A stretch of 64,000 nucleotides of DNA from Butyrivibrio sp. WCD3002 (GTDB lineage Bacteria; Bacillota; Clostridia; Lachnospirales; Lachnospiraceae): assembly GCF_000424265.1 (NCBI RefSeq), contig NZ_AUJO01000002.1:414526-478525 (forward strand), read 5' to 3'. A model generated the notes under the pieces. It worked only from the letters and a program-made list of their open reading frames with translations. It was not told where the DNA came from and did not search any database. Made by a program: the position numbers and the translations under genes. Below are positions 56,551 through 64,000 of the stretch, in pieces. Every line of letters starts with the position of its first letter. Positions within the stretch are counted from its first letter, which is position 1.

Positions 56551-57432
56551 TTATGCCATTTCCTTCTTCTCATCACCTACAAACAGAGCTCTGTACTCAC
56601 CGGGAGCCATTCCCTTCTCCTCGTGAAATACACGGTTGAAGCTGGGTATACTCTGGAATCCGGAAAGCATGGCGATCTTGGTAAGTGTCATGTCATTTTG
56701 TGTAAGCAGCTCCGTGGCTTTCTCAAGTCTTATGGTATTGAGCCACTTGGAATAATTCATTCCGGTTACGTTCTTAAATATTCTGGAAAAATAATCCTTG
56801 CTGATACCTGCCATCTGAGCCATGGCGCCCTGAGAGAGATCATCAGCCGTCAGGTTGTTCTTGATATACTCCGTGACTCTGATCATCCTTCGCATAACAT
56901 CATCCTCATAGCCACGGGACTCTTTTCCGCTGATCTCTGGAACAAATTCCTCTCTGTGCTCATCAAGTGTGAGCATGAATTTCATGAGAAGCATGCAGCA
57001 TCGAAGCTCCCTGTTTGGAACTCCGGATAAAAAAATCTCCTTCATTTCATCTGTTATGACTCGCAGCTGCGCCACAAGCTCCGGATGAGAGTTAATGCAA
57101 AGAATATGCAAATTTCTGTAAAAATGCATTATTCTCTGAAGATCGAAAAGAGAATTCATAAACATGTTGCTAAACTGAATGACCAGAGCCTTCTCTCTGT
57201 CTGCATCGACTATTGAATGCATCTCCATGGGCCATATCAGCACAAAATCACCTTCGACCAAATCGTAGGTGTCCTGATTAACTTTAAAAATATTGGTTTT
57301 TCCGGGGCCTACCAGAATTATCTCCCCGTATGAATGCCAGTGCGCCTTATAGCTTCGCTGCTTTAAGCCTGTAGATAAATTAAATGCACTTGAATTATCA
57401 AACTCGTTGTTTTCGTATTTACTGTAATCCAT
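56551..57432 (-). CDS. AraC family transcriptional regulator
   Basis: About 293 residues from ATG at 57432; a TTG at 57474 would add 14 residues, and neither has a strong ribosome binding site. The N-terminal half is a cupin-like sensor (HWHSYGEIILVGPG, VEGDFVLIWPMEMHSI). The C-terminal part has the two AraC helix-turn-helix units, MAQMAGISKDYFSRIFKNVTG and IAMLSGFQSIPSFNRVFHEE. Ligand and target are unknown; it is divergent from the broken MATE gene, which may have been its target. Confidence 0.9.
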   Translation of the reverse strand: MDYSKYENNEFDNSSAFNLSTGLKQRSYKAHWHSYGEIILVGPGKTNIFKVNQDTYDLVEGDFVLIWPMEMHSIVDADREKALVIQFSNMFMNSLFDLQRIMHFYRNLHILCINSHPELVAQLRVITDEMKEIFLSGVPNRELRCCMLLMKFMLTLDEHREEFVPEISGKESRGYEDDVMRRMIRVTEYIKNNLTADDLSQGAMAQMAGISKDYFSRIFKNVTGMNYSKWLNTIRLEKATELLTQNDMTLTKIAMLSGFQSIPSFNRVFHEEKGMAPGEYRALFVGDEKKEMA

Positions 57433-57568
57433 TATTCTGTCCCATCTATAGTCAAGTAGGCTGTCCTTTGACAAAAACTGATAACATAAACATCAAATCT
57501 TAAGAAGTATCATTTTTGTAACAAGCCTATATTACATATTGTTATTTATTTTATGGAGCTCAATCTAT

Positions 57569-58443
57569 ATGAAAAATTATACTACAGATATGACTACAGG
57601 TAACCCTGTAAGACACATATTATTATTTGCTCTGCCTGCACTTATCGGAAACATTTTTCAGCAGATCTACAATATTGCTGATTCCATCATAATCGGACGT
57701 TTTGTCGGAGCGCAGGTCCTCTGCTAAGGCTTCTCAGTACTCCTGAGGTAATCCTTAGTGATGCGACCTCGTATGTTCGTTTTATGTGCATAGGTCTGAT
57801 CTTTGTATCAGCTTACAACTATTTAACCGCAATGCTACGAGCTCTTGGCGATTCAAAATCGCCGCTTTATTTCCTGATTGTGTCAGCGATCATAAATGTC
57901 TGCCTTGACATTATCTTCGTTTACTTTTTCAAATTGGGAATAAAGGGAGCAGCCCTTGCAACTATCATCTCCCAGTTCATTGCGGCAGCAAGCTGTGCAG
58001 TTTACGCTTATAAGGTAAACCCGTATTTCAGACTTGAAAAGAAGGATATTGTTTTCGTCCCCGGTCTTGCTTACAAGGTTATACATCTCGGCGTTCCAAT
58101 GTCTCTTCAATTTGCCCTTATAGCCATTTCCTCAATGGCTGTACAGCGAATAGTCAATTCTTACGGTACTGCAGTTGTCGCAGCCTTTACAGCTACCAAC
58201 AGAATTGAGCAGCTGATACATCAGCCCTATGCAACACTTGGAGCATCAATCGCGACCTTCTGCGGACAGAATTACGGAGCAGGCAGATTTACCATTCCCA
58301 TCCTTATCACCCAGTACATAGGTATGGGCGAGATGGGAATATGGCTTTCCACCGGTATCGTATGGGTCCTTAGCGGATTCACTGCCTGGCTTCGACTAAT
58401 CAGTCAAAGAAATGTATCATTCAGCGTCGTTAAGAACGCCTGA
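57569..58443 (+). pseudogene. MATE family efflux transporter, doubly deleted remnant
   Basis: Starts like an intact MATE protein (TTGNPVRHILLFALPALIGN, QIYNIADSIIIGRFVGA) and then hits a stop at 57725. Another frame continues with LLRLLSTPEVILSDATSYVR, matching the region about 75 residues further on, so an internal deletion joined the parts out of frame. A second gap is seen after FCGQNYGAGRF, where about 150 residues are missing before ITQYIGMGEMGIWLS. The end overlaps the opposite ABC gene by 27 bases. Confidence 0.85.
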
Positions 58444-60171
58444 AGCATTACTCTGAATATAATTCATACGGGCGTAGCTACCACCCAGAGCCACAAGTTC
58501 TTCATGTGTGCCCTGCTCGGTAATGCGTCCGTCTTCAATTACAAGAATCTTATCTGCGTTCCTTATGGTGGACAGACGATGCGCGATTGCAATGATTGTG
58601 TGATTTCCTGTAATCTGCGCAATTGATTTCTGGATCTGCTGCTCGGTCTCCACATCAACTGATGCTGTAGCTTCATCCAGAATGATTATGGGAGATTTTC
58701 TAAGAATCGCTCTTGCTATAGCAACTCTCTGCTTCTGGCCACCTGAAAGTCTAAGTCCTCTCTCACCTACAAGAGTATCGTAGCCATCAGGCATAGCAAG
58801 GATCGCCTCATGGATATTTGCGGCCTTGGCAGCCTCCATGATTTCATCTATTCCGGCATCCGGTACAGCATATCCTATGTTTTCAGCAATTGTTCCGTTA
58901 AATAAAAATGTATCCTGAAGTACAGGCGAAATATTTTTTCTAAGACTATCCAGCGTGACGTCAGCTATATCGTGTCTGTCTATAAAAATATGTCCCTCCG
59001 TAGGCTCATAGAACCTTGATATAAGCTGTGTCAGCGTGGTTTTACCAACACCTGTAGGTCCCACAAGGGCAAGCATTTTGCCGGGCTGACAATGGAAGGA
59101 AACATTCTTTAAAACAGGTACTCCATCACTATAGGAAAAGCTTACATTATCAAAACAGATATCTCCGCTAACATTCTGAAGCGGCATTGCATCCTTCTTA
59201 TCAACAATCTCGCAGGGTGTATCCAAAACGGCAATAACACGCTCAGCACCTGCCATGGACTGCTGCATGTTTTCAAGGAGGTTGGCCATTCCGGTTATTG
59301 GTCCGTAAAACAGACTGAGGTACAAAAGAAATGCAACTATATCCTCAACCCTTACCTCCTGACGATAGGCCAGATATCCGCCAAAGCCCACAACAAGAAT
59401 CGTTCCGATTGAAGAAATAAATTCAACTGAAGGGTGGAAAATAGCACTTATTTTGAGGGCATGGAGCATAGCTCTTATGTGCTCGAAATTCTGCTCATCA
59501 ACTCTTTCTGTCTCATATTCTTCACGGCCAAAGGACTGAATCTCCTGAATTCCGGAGAGGTTATCCTGAAGCTTACCGTTTAGCTCACCCATCTTTTTCT
59601 GGGATATTCTAAAAAAGGGTCTTACCTTCTTGGAAAAGATTATTCCGGATAAAAGAATAAGGGGAATTGGCGCACAGGTTATAAGCGCAAGCTTAAGATT
59701 GATGGTAAGGAGCATTACAAGAACGCCAAAAAATGTGACAAAATTGGTGATGGTCTCAGGAATTATATGAGCATAGAGAAGCTCAAAATCTCTGGTATCA
59801 TTTACCACGCGGCTCATGAGATCGCCGGTCTGCTTATCGTGAAAGTATCCAAGGTGCATGCGCTCAAGCTTTTCATAAACCTTGGTTCTGAGATCGCCCA
59901 CCAGATACCACGCCGCTTTATGAGCAAGGTAGTTACTTAGGAATCTAAAGAGAATTCGCATAAGATAAAGAATAACCAGTCCCACAGTCAGAAGGCCTAT
60001 CTGATGAAGTCCGTCCTCATCCATCCCTCTTTCCACAAGACCTGTCATTGCAGACAAAAGCTTTGGAGCTGCCAGATTTATGGCCGTCAGCATCAGAGTA
60101 GAAAAGATAGCGATTATGTAAAGCTTTCTGTACCTGATAGCCTCGCGGCTAAGTCTCCATAACATTTTCAT
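58417..60171 (-). CDS. ABC transporter, fused permease and ATP-binding protein
   Basis: A half-transporter of the MsbA/LmrA type, 584 residues: six-helix membrane domain (about residues 10-310) and an ATPase domain with Walker A GPTGVGKTT near 375, signature LSGGQKQR near 482, Walker B IIILDEATASVD and switch His in AHRLST. Coupling-helix text FHDKQTGDLMSRVVNDT is typical of lipid or drug exporters. ATG at 60171 is used; a TTG four codons earlier sits too close to the AAGG site. No partner half-transporter adjacent, so a homodimer is likely. Confidence 0.93.
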   Translation of the reverse strand: MKMLWRLSREAIRYRKLYIIAIFSTLMLTAINLAAPKLLSAMTGLVERGMDEDGLHQIGLLTVGLVILYLMRILFRFLSNYLAHKAAWYLVGDLRTKVYEKLERMHLGYFHDKQTGDLMSRVVNDTRDFELLYAHIIPETITNFVTFFGVLVMLLTINLKLALITCAPIPLILLSGIIFSKKVRPFFRISQKKMGELNGKLQDNLSGIQEIQSFGREEYETERVDEQNFEHIRAMLHALKISAIFHPSVEFISSIGTILVVGFGGYLAYRQEVRVEDIVAFLLYLSLFYGPITGMANLLENMQQSMAGAERVIAVLDTPCEIVDKKDAMPLQNVSGDICFDNVSFSYSDGVPVLKNVSFHCQPGKMLALVGPTGVGKTTLTQLISRFYEPTEGHIFIDRHDIADVTLDSLRKNISPVLQDTFLFNGTIAENIGYAVPDAGIDEIMEAAKAANIHEAILAMPDGYDTLVGERGLRLSGGQKQRVAIARAILRKSPIIILDEATASVDVETEQQIQKSIAQITGNHTIIAIAHRLSTIRNADKILVIEDGRITEQGTHEELVALGGSYARMNYIQSNASGVLNDAE

Positions 60172-60370
60172 GATTTTTCCCAACCTTTTTTCAAAATTTC
60201 TACCGGTCCTTACTTAGATTTAGGACACAGATACTTTTTAATGATAGCATAGGCATATACGACTCACTTCTTAAAGATTGGCATATTATCTATCATTTTT
60301 TGTTGTCAAAATACGTATCCTTCTTTTTGGAACCGGCATCTCATGTATAATGATATGGTGAGGAAAAACT

Positions 60371-61084
60371 ATGCTTCGTGATAAGGATATTCGTGAGCCT
60401 CTTTTTGACTTTCTCGAAGAGACTTATGGAAAAATAAGAATAATAGAAGAAAAGACCATGGGCAAAAGCCGCGCGGATGTGGTGATGGTGACATCAGACA
60501 GTATCATAGGTCTTGAGATAAAAAGTGACGCCGATACCTATGCCAGACTGTCTCGGCAGGTGAAGGACTACGACAAATTCTATGACAGGAACATTGTGGT
60601 GGTAGGTACCAGCCACGCCATGCACATCGAGGAGCACGTGCCCGATCATTGGGGAATCATAACTGTAGAAACAGTAGGTGATGAATGCGACTTTTATTTC
60701 CTAAGACGCCCAAAGATCAATCCCAAAATGGCCCTGGAAAACAAGCTGCGAATTCTTTGGCGTCCGGAGCTTTTTGAATTACAGCAAATCTACGAAATGC
60801 CAAAGTATAAGGATAAAAGTAAGGACTTTGTTGTCTCTAAGCTGGCAGAGCGGGTTCCTGAAAAAATAGACAGGGATGATCTTGATTTTCATATCAGCAG
60901 GATTCTGTTTGAGAGGGATTACACAAAAGCCGATGAGACACTTAATGAATACAGAAAGGGCGAGCTGCAAAAGGCTATAGAGCAGGAAACTGATCCCGAA
61001 AGAAAGCTGGCTCTTATGGTGGAGCAGGCAGAAAAAGGGCTTAACTTTAAGCCACGAAAAAAGAGACGGAGAAGACGCCGCTAA
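60371..61084 (+). CDS. sce7726 family protein (PD-(D/E)xK-like)
   Basis: A 237-residue protein of the sce7726 type. A restriction-like nuclease core is readable: RADVVMV with D36, then GLEIKSD with E49 and K51, followed by RLSRQVKDYDKFYD, matching the family's order. The second half is helical and charged, and the end is a run of basic residues (PRKKRRRRRR) that could bind nucleic acid. TATAAT lies at 60346-60351, and a GAGG site precedes the ATG. Biological role unknown. Confidence 0.78.
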   Translation: MLRDKDIREPLFDFLEETYGKIRIIEEKTMGKSRADVVMVTSDSIIGLEIKSDADTYARLSRQVKDYDKFYDRNIVVVGTSHAMHIEEHVPDHWGIITVETVGDECDFYFLRRPKINPKMALENKLRILWRPELFELQQIYEMPKYKDKSKDFVVSKLAERVPEKIDRDDLDFHISRILFERDYTKADETLNEYRKGELQKAIEQETDPERKLALMVEQAEKGLNFKPRKKRRRRRR

Positions 61085-61114
61085 GCCGGAAATTCTATCG
61101 CAAAGCATGTAATA

Positions 61115-61164
61115 AAAAGAGAAGGCAATGAGTGCTAAGAAGCTTCATTACCTTCTCTTTTTTT
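61115..61164. terminator. bidirectional intrinsic terminator
   Basis: Long stem AAAAGAGAAGG / CCTTCTCTTTT with further pairing AATGA / TCATT, T run on the plus strand and TTTTTATT on the minus strand. Confidence 0.88.
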
Positions 61165-61167
61165 ATC

Positions 61168-61950
61168 TTATTTTCTGTTTTTTGAAATCCAGTCTGTAGC
61201 AAAATCAACCAGCTCTCTCTGGTTCATAAAGCGCATTTCTGTTTCGCCGACAGCTGCCTTTTTCACATCATGCTCCTTTTCAAAGGCTGCACCGATATCA
61301 ACAAAATCCTCGCCGTCAACAAACAAAGTATCATAAGCCTTCCACACTCTCTTACCGTTTTCCATGACGGCGCTGTGCTCCGTACTGTTATGCTTTCCGG
61401 GATACTCGGCGCGAACATCTGCCAGGTGAATGGAAGTATTTTTGTCGTAATCTACTCCTATGAGAAGCACCTTTCCGTCCAGCTTATAGAGCTTTCCTAT
61501 CGGAGATTCCTCCCCAAAGATATTTGAAAGGTCGTGGTTTTCTGTAAGATATGCGGAGTTCTTCCCCCAGGCTGACACTGATCTTGCAGGGTGATCGCTT
61601 CTGATGGTTCCCGGCCATGAACGGAACATTTCAGCCACCGCACCCATGGTGTTGGTGGGAGTAATTGCCTTATCATAGGCAGGCCAGTTTGCCCTAATGA
61701 TATCCCAATCCTTTTCATCCACATCCCAGTGAACCCCAACCTCAGGATCAAGATTTTTCCAGGACTGTGTGGGCATCATAATGGTACCTTCCTCAGTAAC
61801 GGTTTCCATCAGAGCCTCTATAACAGCCTGCGCTCCGCCGCAGACATAGCCAATCTTACTGAGTGATGTGTGGACCATTACGTTATCCCCGGCTTTAAGT
61901 CCAACCTCTGCAAGTGCCTTTTTAATCTCTTCTTTAGTAACTATTTTCAT
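61168..61950 (-). CDS. AAC(3) family N-acetyltransferase
   Basis: A 260-residue protein of the aminoglycoside 3-N-acetyltransferase family from ATG at 61950 (GAGGAGGAG nine bases before; the frame is open further up without such a site). Marks: MVHTSLSKIGYVCGG near residue 25, MMPTQSW, HPARSVSAWG near residue 120 and LLIGVDYDKNTSIHLAD near residue 162. Most chromosomal members acetylate other amines, so drug resistance cannot be assumed from sequence. Confidence 0.85.
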   Translation of the reverse strand: MKIVTKEEIKKALAEVGLKAGDNVMVHTSLSKIGYVCGGAQAVIEALMETVTEEGTIMMPTQSWKNLDPEVGVHWDVDEKDWDIIRANWPAYDKAITPTNTMGAVAEMFRSWPGTIRSDHPARSVSAWGKNSAYLTENHDLSNIFGEESPIGKLYKLDGKVLLIGVDYDKNTSIHLADVRAEYPGKHNSTEHSAVMENGKRVWKAYDTLFVDGEDFVDIGAAFEKEHDVKKAAVGETEMRFMNQRELVDFATDWISKNRK

Positions 61951-62412
61951 GATAGTTTTCTCCTCCTCGTGTCTCTGTTGTGTAATCATACCGCCAACAA
62001 GTAAACGATACAATGATAATTTCTTGACAGTAGTTTCCTAAACACTTAAAGTTAGTATGTTGTGTTATTTTTATAACAAACATGAAAAAAGTTGATAGTG
62101 TAAAGTCTGCTATGGAAAAATGAGCCAAAGAAAAAAGGCTCAAAAGAACCTTGAAAATGTAGATATTGATACCGACAAGCTCTCCGAGGGCTTAGGGCTC
62201 CGCCCTAAGAACCTGCAAGGGACCAGTCCCTTGACCCGTTAAGCGGGCTCTGCCCGCACCCGTCCTCGCCGGAAGCAGGCCAGCAAGCACACTTGCTGAC
62301 CAATGTATCAGGATTATCCGTGAACCTTATGTCAAGGAACTTTCGCGGCATATCCTCGCGGCGCTGCCGCTTCGGTATTCCACGTTTTCCTTGACAACGG
62401 TTCCGCTCCGTT
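61951..62412. other. hairpin-rich noncoding tract
   Basis: Between the acetyltransferase and the transposase. From 62192 on it is full of short-loop hairpins: TTAGGGC-TCC-GCCCTAA (62192-62208), AAGGGAC-CA-GTCCCTT (62217-62232), GCGGGC-TCT-GCCCGC (62243-62257), CAGCAAG-CACA-CTTGCTG (62281-62298), and 10-base arms TGTCAAGGAA / TTCCTTGACA (62330-62396). It is more GC-rich than its surroundings. A 40-codon frame starts at 62120. It looks like imported DNA or an element end. Confidence 0.6.
62120..62242 (+). CDS. possible small ORF or gene remnant
   Basis: Forty codons starting MSQRKKAQKNLENVDIDTD; its last third runs through two hairpins (GLGLRPKNLQGTSPLTR). No clear ribosome binding site, no known family. 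It may be the tail of a lost gene. Confidence 0.25.
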   Translation: MSQRKKAQKNLENVDIDTDKLSEGLGLRPKNLQGTSPLTR

Positions 62413-63870
62413 TTATGCGGTTGCACCCTGTTGGATGTTGAGAATGGTCTGTTGACCAAGTATTATCAGCATCTGCCATTTACCAGGCATGTTGCCAGCA
62501 TTCATGACCATATCATCTAAGACAGGTGGCTTGAAACCATTGTGTTTATGCGGCCGAAGAAAGTTGTAGTACGCAACCCATAATGCGAGATCGTAGTTGG
62601 CACCATCGTAGTTATTAAAGCCATTGGTAGGCCGGTAGGATTCTTTGTAAGTGCGGTTGAGTCGTTCAATCATCTGTTTGTACGGGCGGAACTCTGCAGA
62701 TACTGCATCATCGTTCGTAAGACCTAAAACCTGTGTGATATCGAACTTGAACTTTTCTCCAGCATTGATAAGAAACTGCTGAGCAGCCAGAGGGTAGGCG
62801 CTGTAAGCATCAGCTATGAATCTGAAGTTCTTAGGTAGTTCCTTAAGATGCTGAAAGGCCATGCGCATAGCCATGATGCATGGACCGACACCACGGTTGT
62901 CTGATACCTGATATCCGACTATAGCCCTGCTGGCGGCATCCATGATGAACCAGATGAAGCCTTTTATACCAAGGACCTTGATATAAGTTTCGTCGGCAGT
63001 GAATACAGATCCCTTTTCGTAAGGGTAAGTATCAACAAACGGCTTTATACACAAAGCTGCAGTCTTGCAATAGTTTGCCACCTGCTGATGTGAAACAGAA
63101 ATATCGTACAGATCCTTGAGAGCATGGGAAGTCTTACGTAGTGATAAGCCAAGATTAACATGCATGGTTAGACATAGGGACATGATATATGCATTGTTCT
63201 TTGTGAACTTAAGGGATGAAGCATTCTTAGGAAGTGTGGTTATATCCATCTTGAAGAAATCTATCGTGAACTCACGGTAGATGTAATGAAGCTTATATTT
63301 GTTCTTGCCATAGTCTTCGTCAAGATCTTCTTTATCAACCTTCTTGAGATTGCTCAGGTAGTAAGGACATTTGGGATTAACACATTTGTGAACGATGAAA
63401 TGCTTACGATCTTTCTTTGGAACAAGAGTGTGAGTGCAGTACGGACATCTGAGCTTAAGTGAAGTATGACGGTTATCCTCGGGTGAGAAAAGCGTCTGGC
63501 ATACCTTACACTGGAGCTGGCCTTTAGAGCCATTATTCTTGTAAAGGTATATTTTGGGAGCGTTGCACCTTGGACATTTGCAATCATCGGGAATGTCACA
63601 TTCAGAACGACGCCGTATAGGTTTGATGGGCTTGTCATCCGGGTAACGCCACTGAAGGTAAGCCATGAAATCCCTGTAATCCCAGGGCTCTACATTCAGA
63701 ATCAAAGGGAGCTTATCAATCTTAAATTTTTGATATTTGGGAGAATGAGAATCCTCATAAGCCCACTGTTTAAGCGGAATATATCTACAGATAAAGTTGA
63801 TCAACCAGCAGTTTTGTTGATAGAGCTGATGGATGATTTCAAGTAAATAAAGTATAATGTTCACGAGCAT
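62413..63870 (-). CDS. DDE transposase, IS240/IS6-like core with zinc ribbons
   Basis: A 485-residue transposase. The N-terminal third has several zinc ribbons (CPRCNAPK...CKVC, CPYC...CVNPKCPYY). The RNase H-like core is readable: FTADETYIKVLG with the first Asp (about 300), IADAYSAYPLA with the second (about 355), and the Glu probably in YKQMIERLNRTYKE (about 410); it resembles the IS240-type DDE domain. The frame is intact. ATG follows AAAGGAAACA. Insertion boundaries could not be fixed because the window ends 130 bases upstream. Confidence 0.85.
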   Translation of the reverse strand: MLVNIILYLLEIIHQLYQQNCWLINFICRYIPLKQWAYEDSHSPKYQKFKIDKLPLILNVEPWDYRDFMAYLQWRYPDDKPIKPIRRRSECDIPDDCKCPRCNAPKIYLYKNNGSKGQLQCKVCQTLFSPEDNRHTSLKLRCPYCTHTLVPKKDRKHFIVHKCVNPKCPYYLSNLKKVDKEDLDEDYGKNKYKLHYIYREFTIDFFKMDITTLPKNASSLKFTKNNAYIMSLCLTMHVNLGLSLRKTSHALKDLYDISVSHQQVANYCKTAALCIKPFVDTYPYEKGSVFTADETYIKVLGIKGFIWFIMDAASRAIVGYQVSDNRGVGPCIMAMRMAFQHLKELPKNFRFIADAYSAYPLAAQQFLINAGEKFKFDITQVLGLTNDDAVSAEFRPYKQMIERLNRTYKESYRPTNGFNNYDGANYDLALWVAYYNFLRPHKHNGFKPPVLDDMVMNAGNMPGKWQMLIILGQQTILNIQQGATA

Positions 63871-63905
63871 TGTTTCCTTTGCGGGATGTTTTCTTGGTCG
63901 TTAAC

Positions 63906-63914
63906 ATTATACCA
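63906..63914 (-). promoter_or_regulatory. extended -10 promoter of the transposase gene
   Basis: TGGTATAAT on the minus strand, about 36 bases before the start codon, without a convincing -35 at 17 bases. Confidence 0.55.
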
Positions 63915-63972
63915 AAAGGGAGGTCAATGCTCTTTTTATTTTGAACTCCCGAAAAATAGAGGATTTATAAAG

Positions 63973-63998
63973 AAAAAAGGAGTGTCGATTAGACACTA
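63973..63998 (-). terminator. terminator or element end
   Basis: Hairpin AGTGTC-TAATC-GACACT type (minus strand GTGTC-TAATC-GACAC) followed by CC and a TTTTTT run. It can end a transcript coming from beyond the window, or be part of the terminal repeat of the transposase element. Confidence 0.55.
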
Positions 63999-64000
63999 CC

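Noticed and set aside
61168..61950. Acquired aminoglycoside resistance gene
   Set aside because: Base composition and signals match the neighbours, and family membership alone does not show resistance, even though a transposase lies close by.
62205..62459. 84-codon frame overlapping the transposase end
   Set aside because: It runs through the hairpin tract and the opposite phase of the transposase gene, without a start signal.
62092..64000. Complete insertion sequence with terminal repeats near 62094 and 64000
   Set aside because: Only about eight bases (TAGTGT with flanks) match between the ends, and the right end touches the window edge, so boundaries cannot be supported.

Overview
The window looks like chromosomal DNA of an anaerobic Clostridia bacterium, most likely a Lachnospiraceae member near Butyrivibrio or Pseudobutyrivibrio. 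This is inferred from moderate to low GC, strong AGGAGG-type ribosome binding sites, AddAB in place of RecBCD, a PurO-type IMP cyclohydrolase beside a stand-alone AICAR transformylase, a YerC-type TrpR-like regulator, and a GH3 protein with the permuted domain order known from Butyrivibrio and Ruminococcus. No tRNA, rRNA or CRISPR array was seen.

Layout. 1-6451: AddA (cut by the window edge) and AddB recombination nuclease-helicase, translationally coupled. 6480-8551: purine end-pathway operon purO-purH behind a ZTP riboswitch whose last conserved segment is also the 5' arm of a terminator. 8541-11367: TraX-like membrane protein, a small membrane protein and a GH13 glucosidase. 11642-15883: M16C lipoprotein protease, flavodoxin and a zinc-ribbon membrane protein. 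16095-19170: TrkA-TrkH potassium uptake and a Fur-box-controlled FeoB-associated cysteine-rich peptide. 19241-24693: secreted protein, GT39-like membrane glycosyltransferase, TGS-less ThrRS with a MITE-like palindrome upstream, SEC-C protein, cold shock protein. 24977-29285: TrpR-like regulator, bactofilin with a degenerate LytM partner, and a lysine/cell-wall operon (small ORF-dapA-dapB-hisA). 29524-35673: zinc-ribbon protein, TypA, YigZ and a class A PBP. 35750-41536: a signalling block with diguanylate cyclase, chemoreceptor, ApbE, and a PAS histidine kinase whose phospho-accepting His is Asn. 41609-43657: HTH-fused TaqI-type DNA methyltransferase. 43685-46873: YgjV-GNAT fusion and a phosphatidylethanolamine cluster (flippase-like protein, PssA, Psd). 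46941-57432: UvrD helicase, Rpn-like nuclease with a 12-bp tandem repeat, truncated GH3, PreA with extra Fe-S region, unknown protein, SUV3-like RNA helicase, AraC regulator. 57569-61950: doubly deleted MATE pseudogene, ABC exporter, sce7726 nuclease-like protein, AAC(3)-family acetyltransferase. 61951-64000: hairpin-rich tract and a DDE transposase.

Most of the window is ordinary core metabolism. The points most worth a second look are the ZTP riboswitch with its overlapping terminator, the H-to-N kinase next to apbE, the bactofilin and inactive LytM pair, the self-contained lipid cluster with its flippase-like protein, the eukaryote-type HisA inside a dap operon, and decay or mobility marks (MITE, palindromic repeats, truncated GH3, MATE remnant, transposase). 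I did not find a clearly new multi-gene defence or mobile system. All functional calls come from reading motifs and family resemblance; no database search was run.
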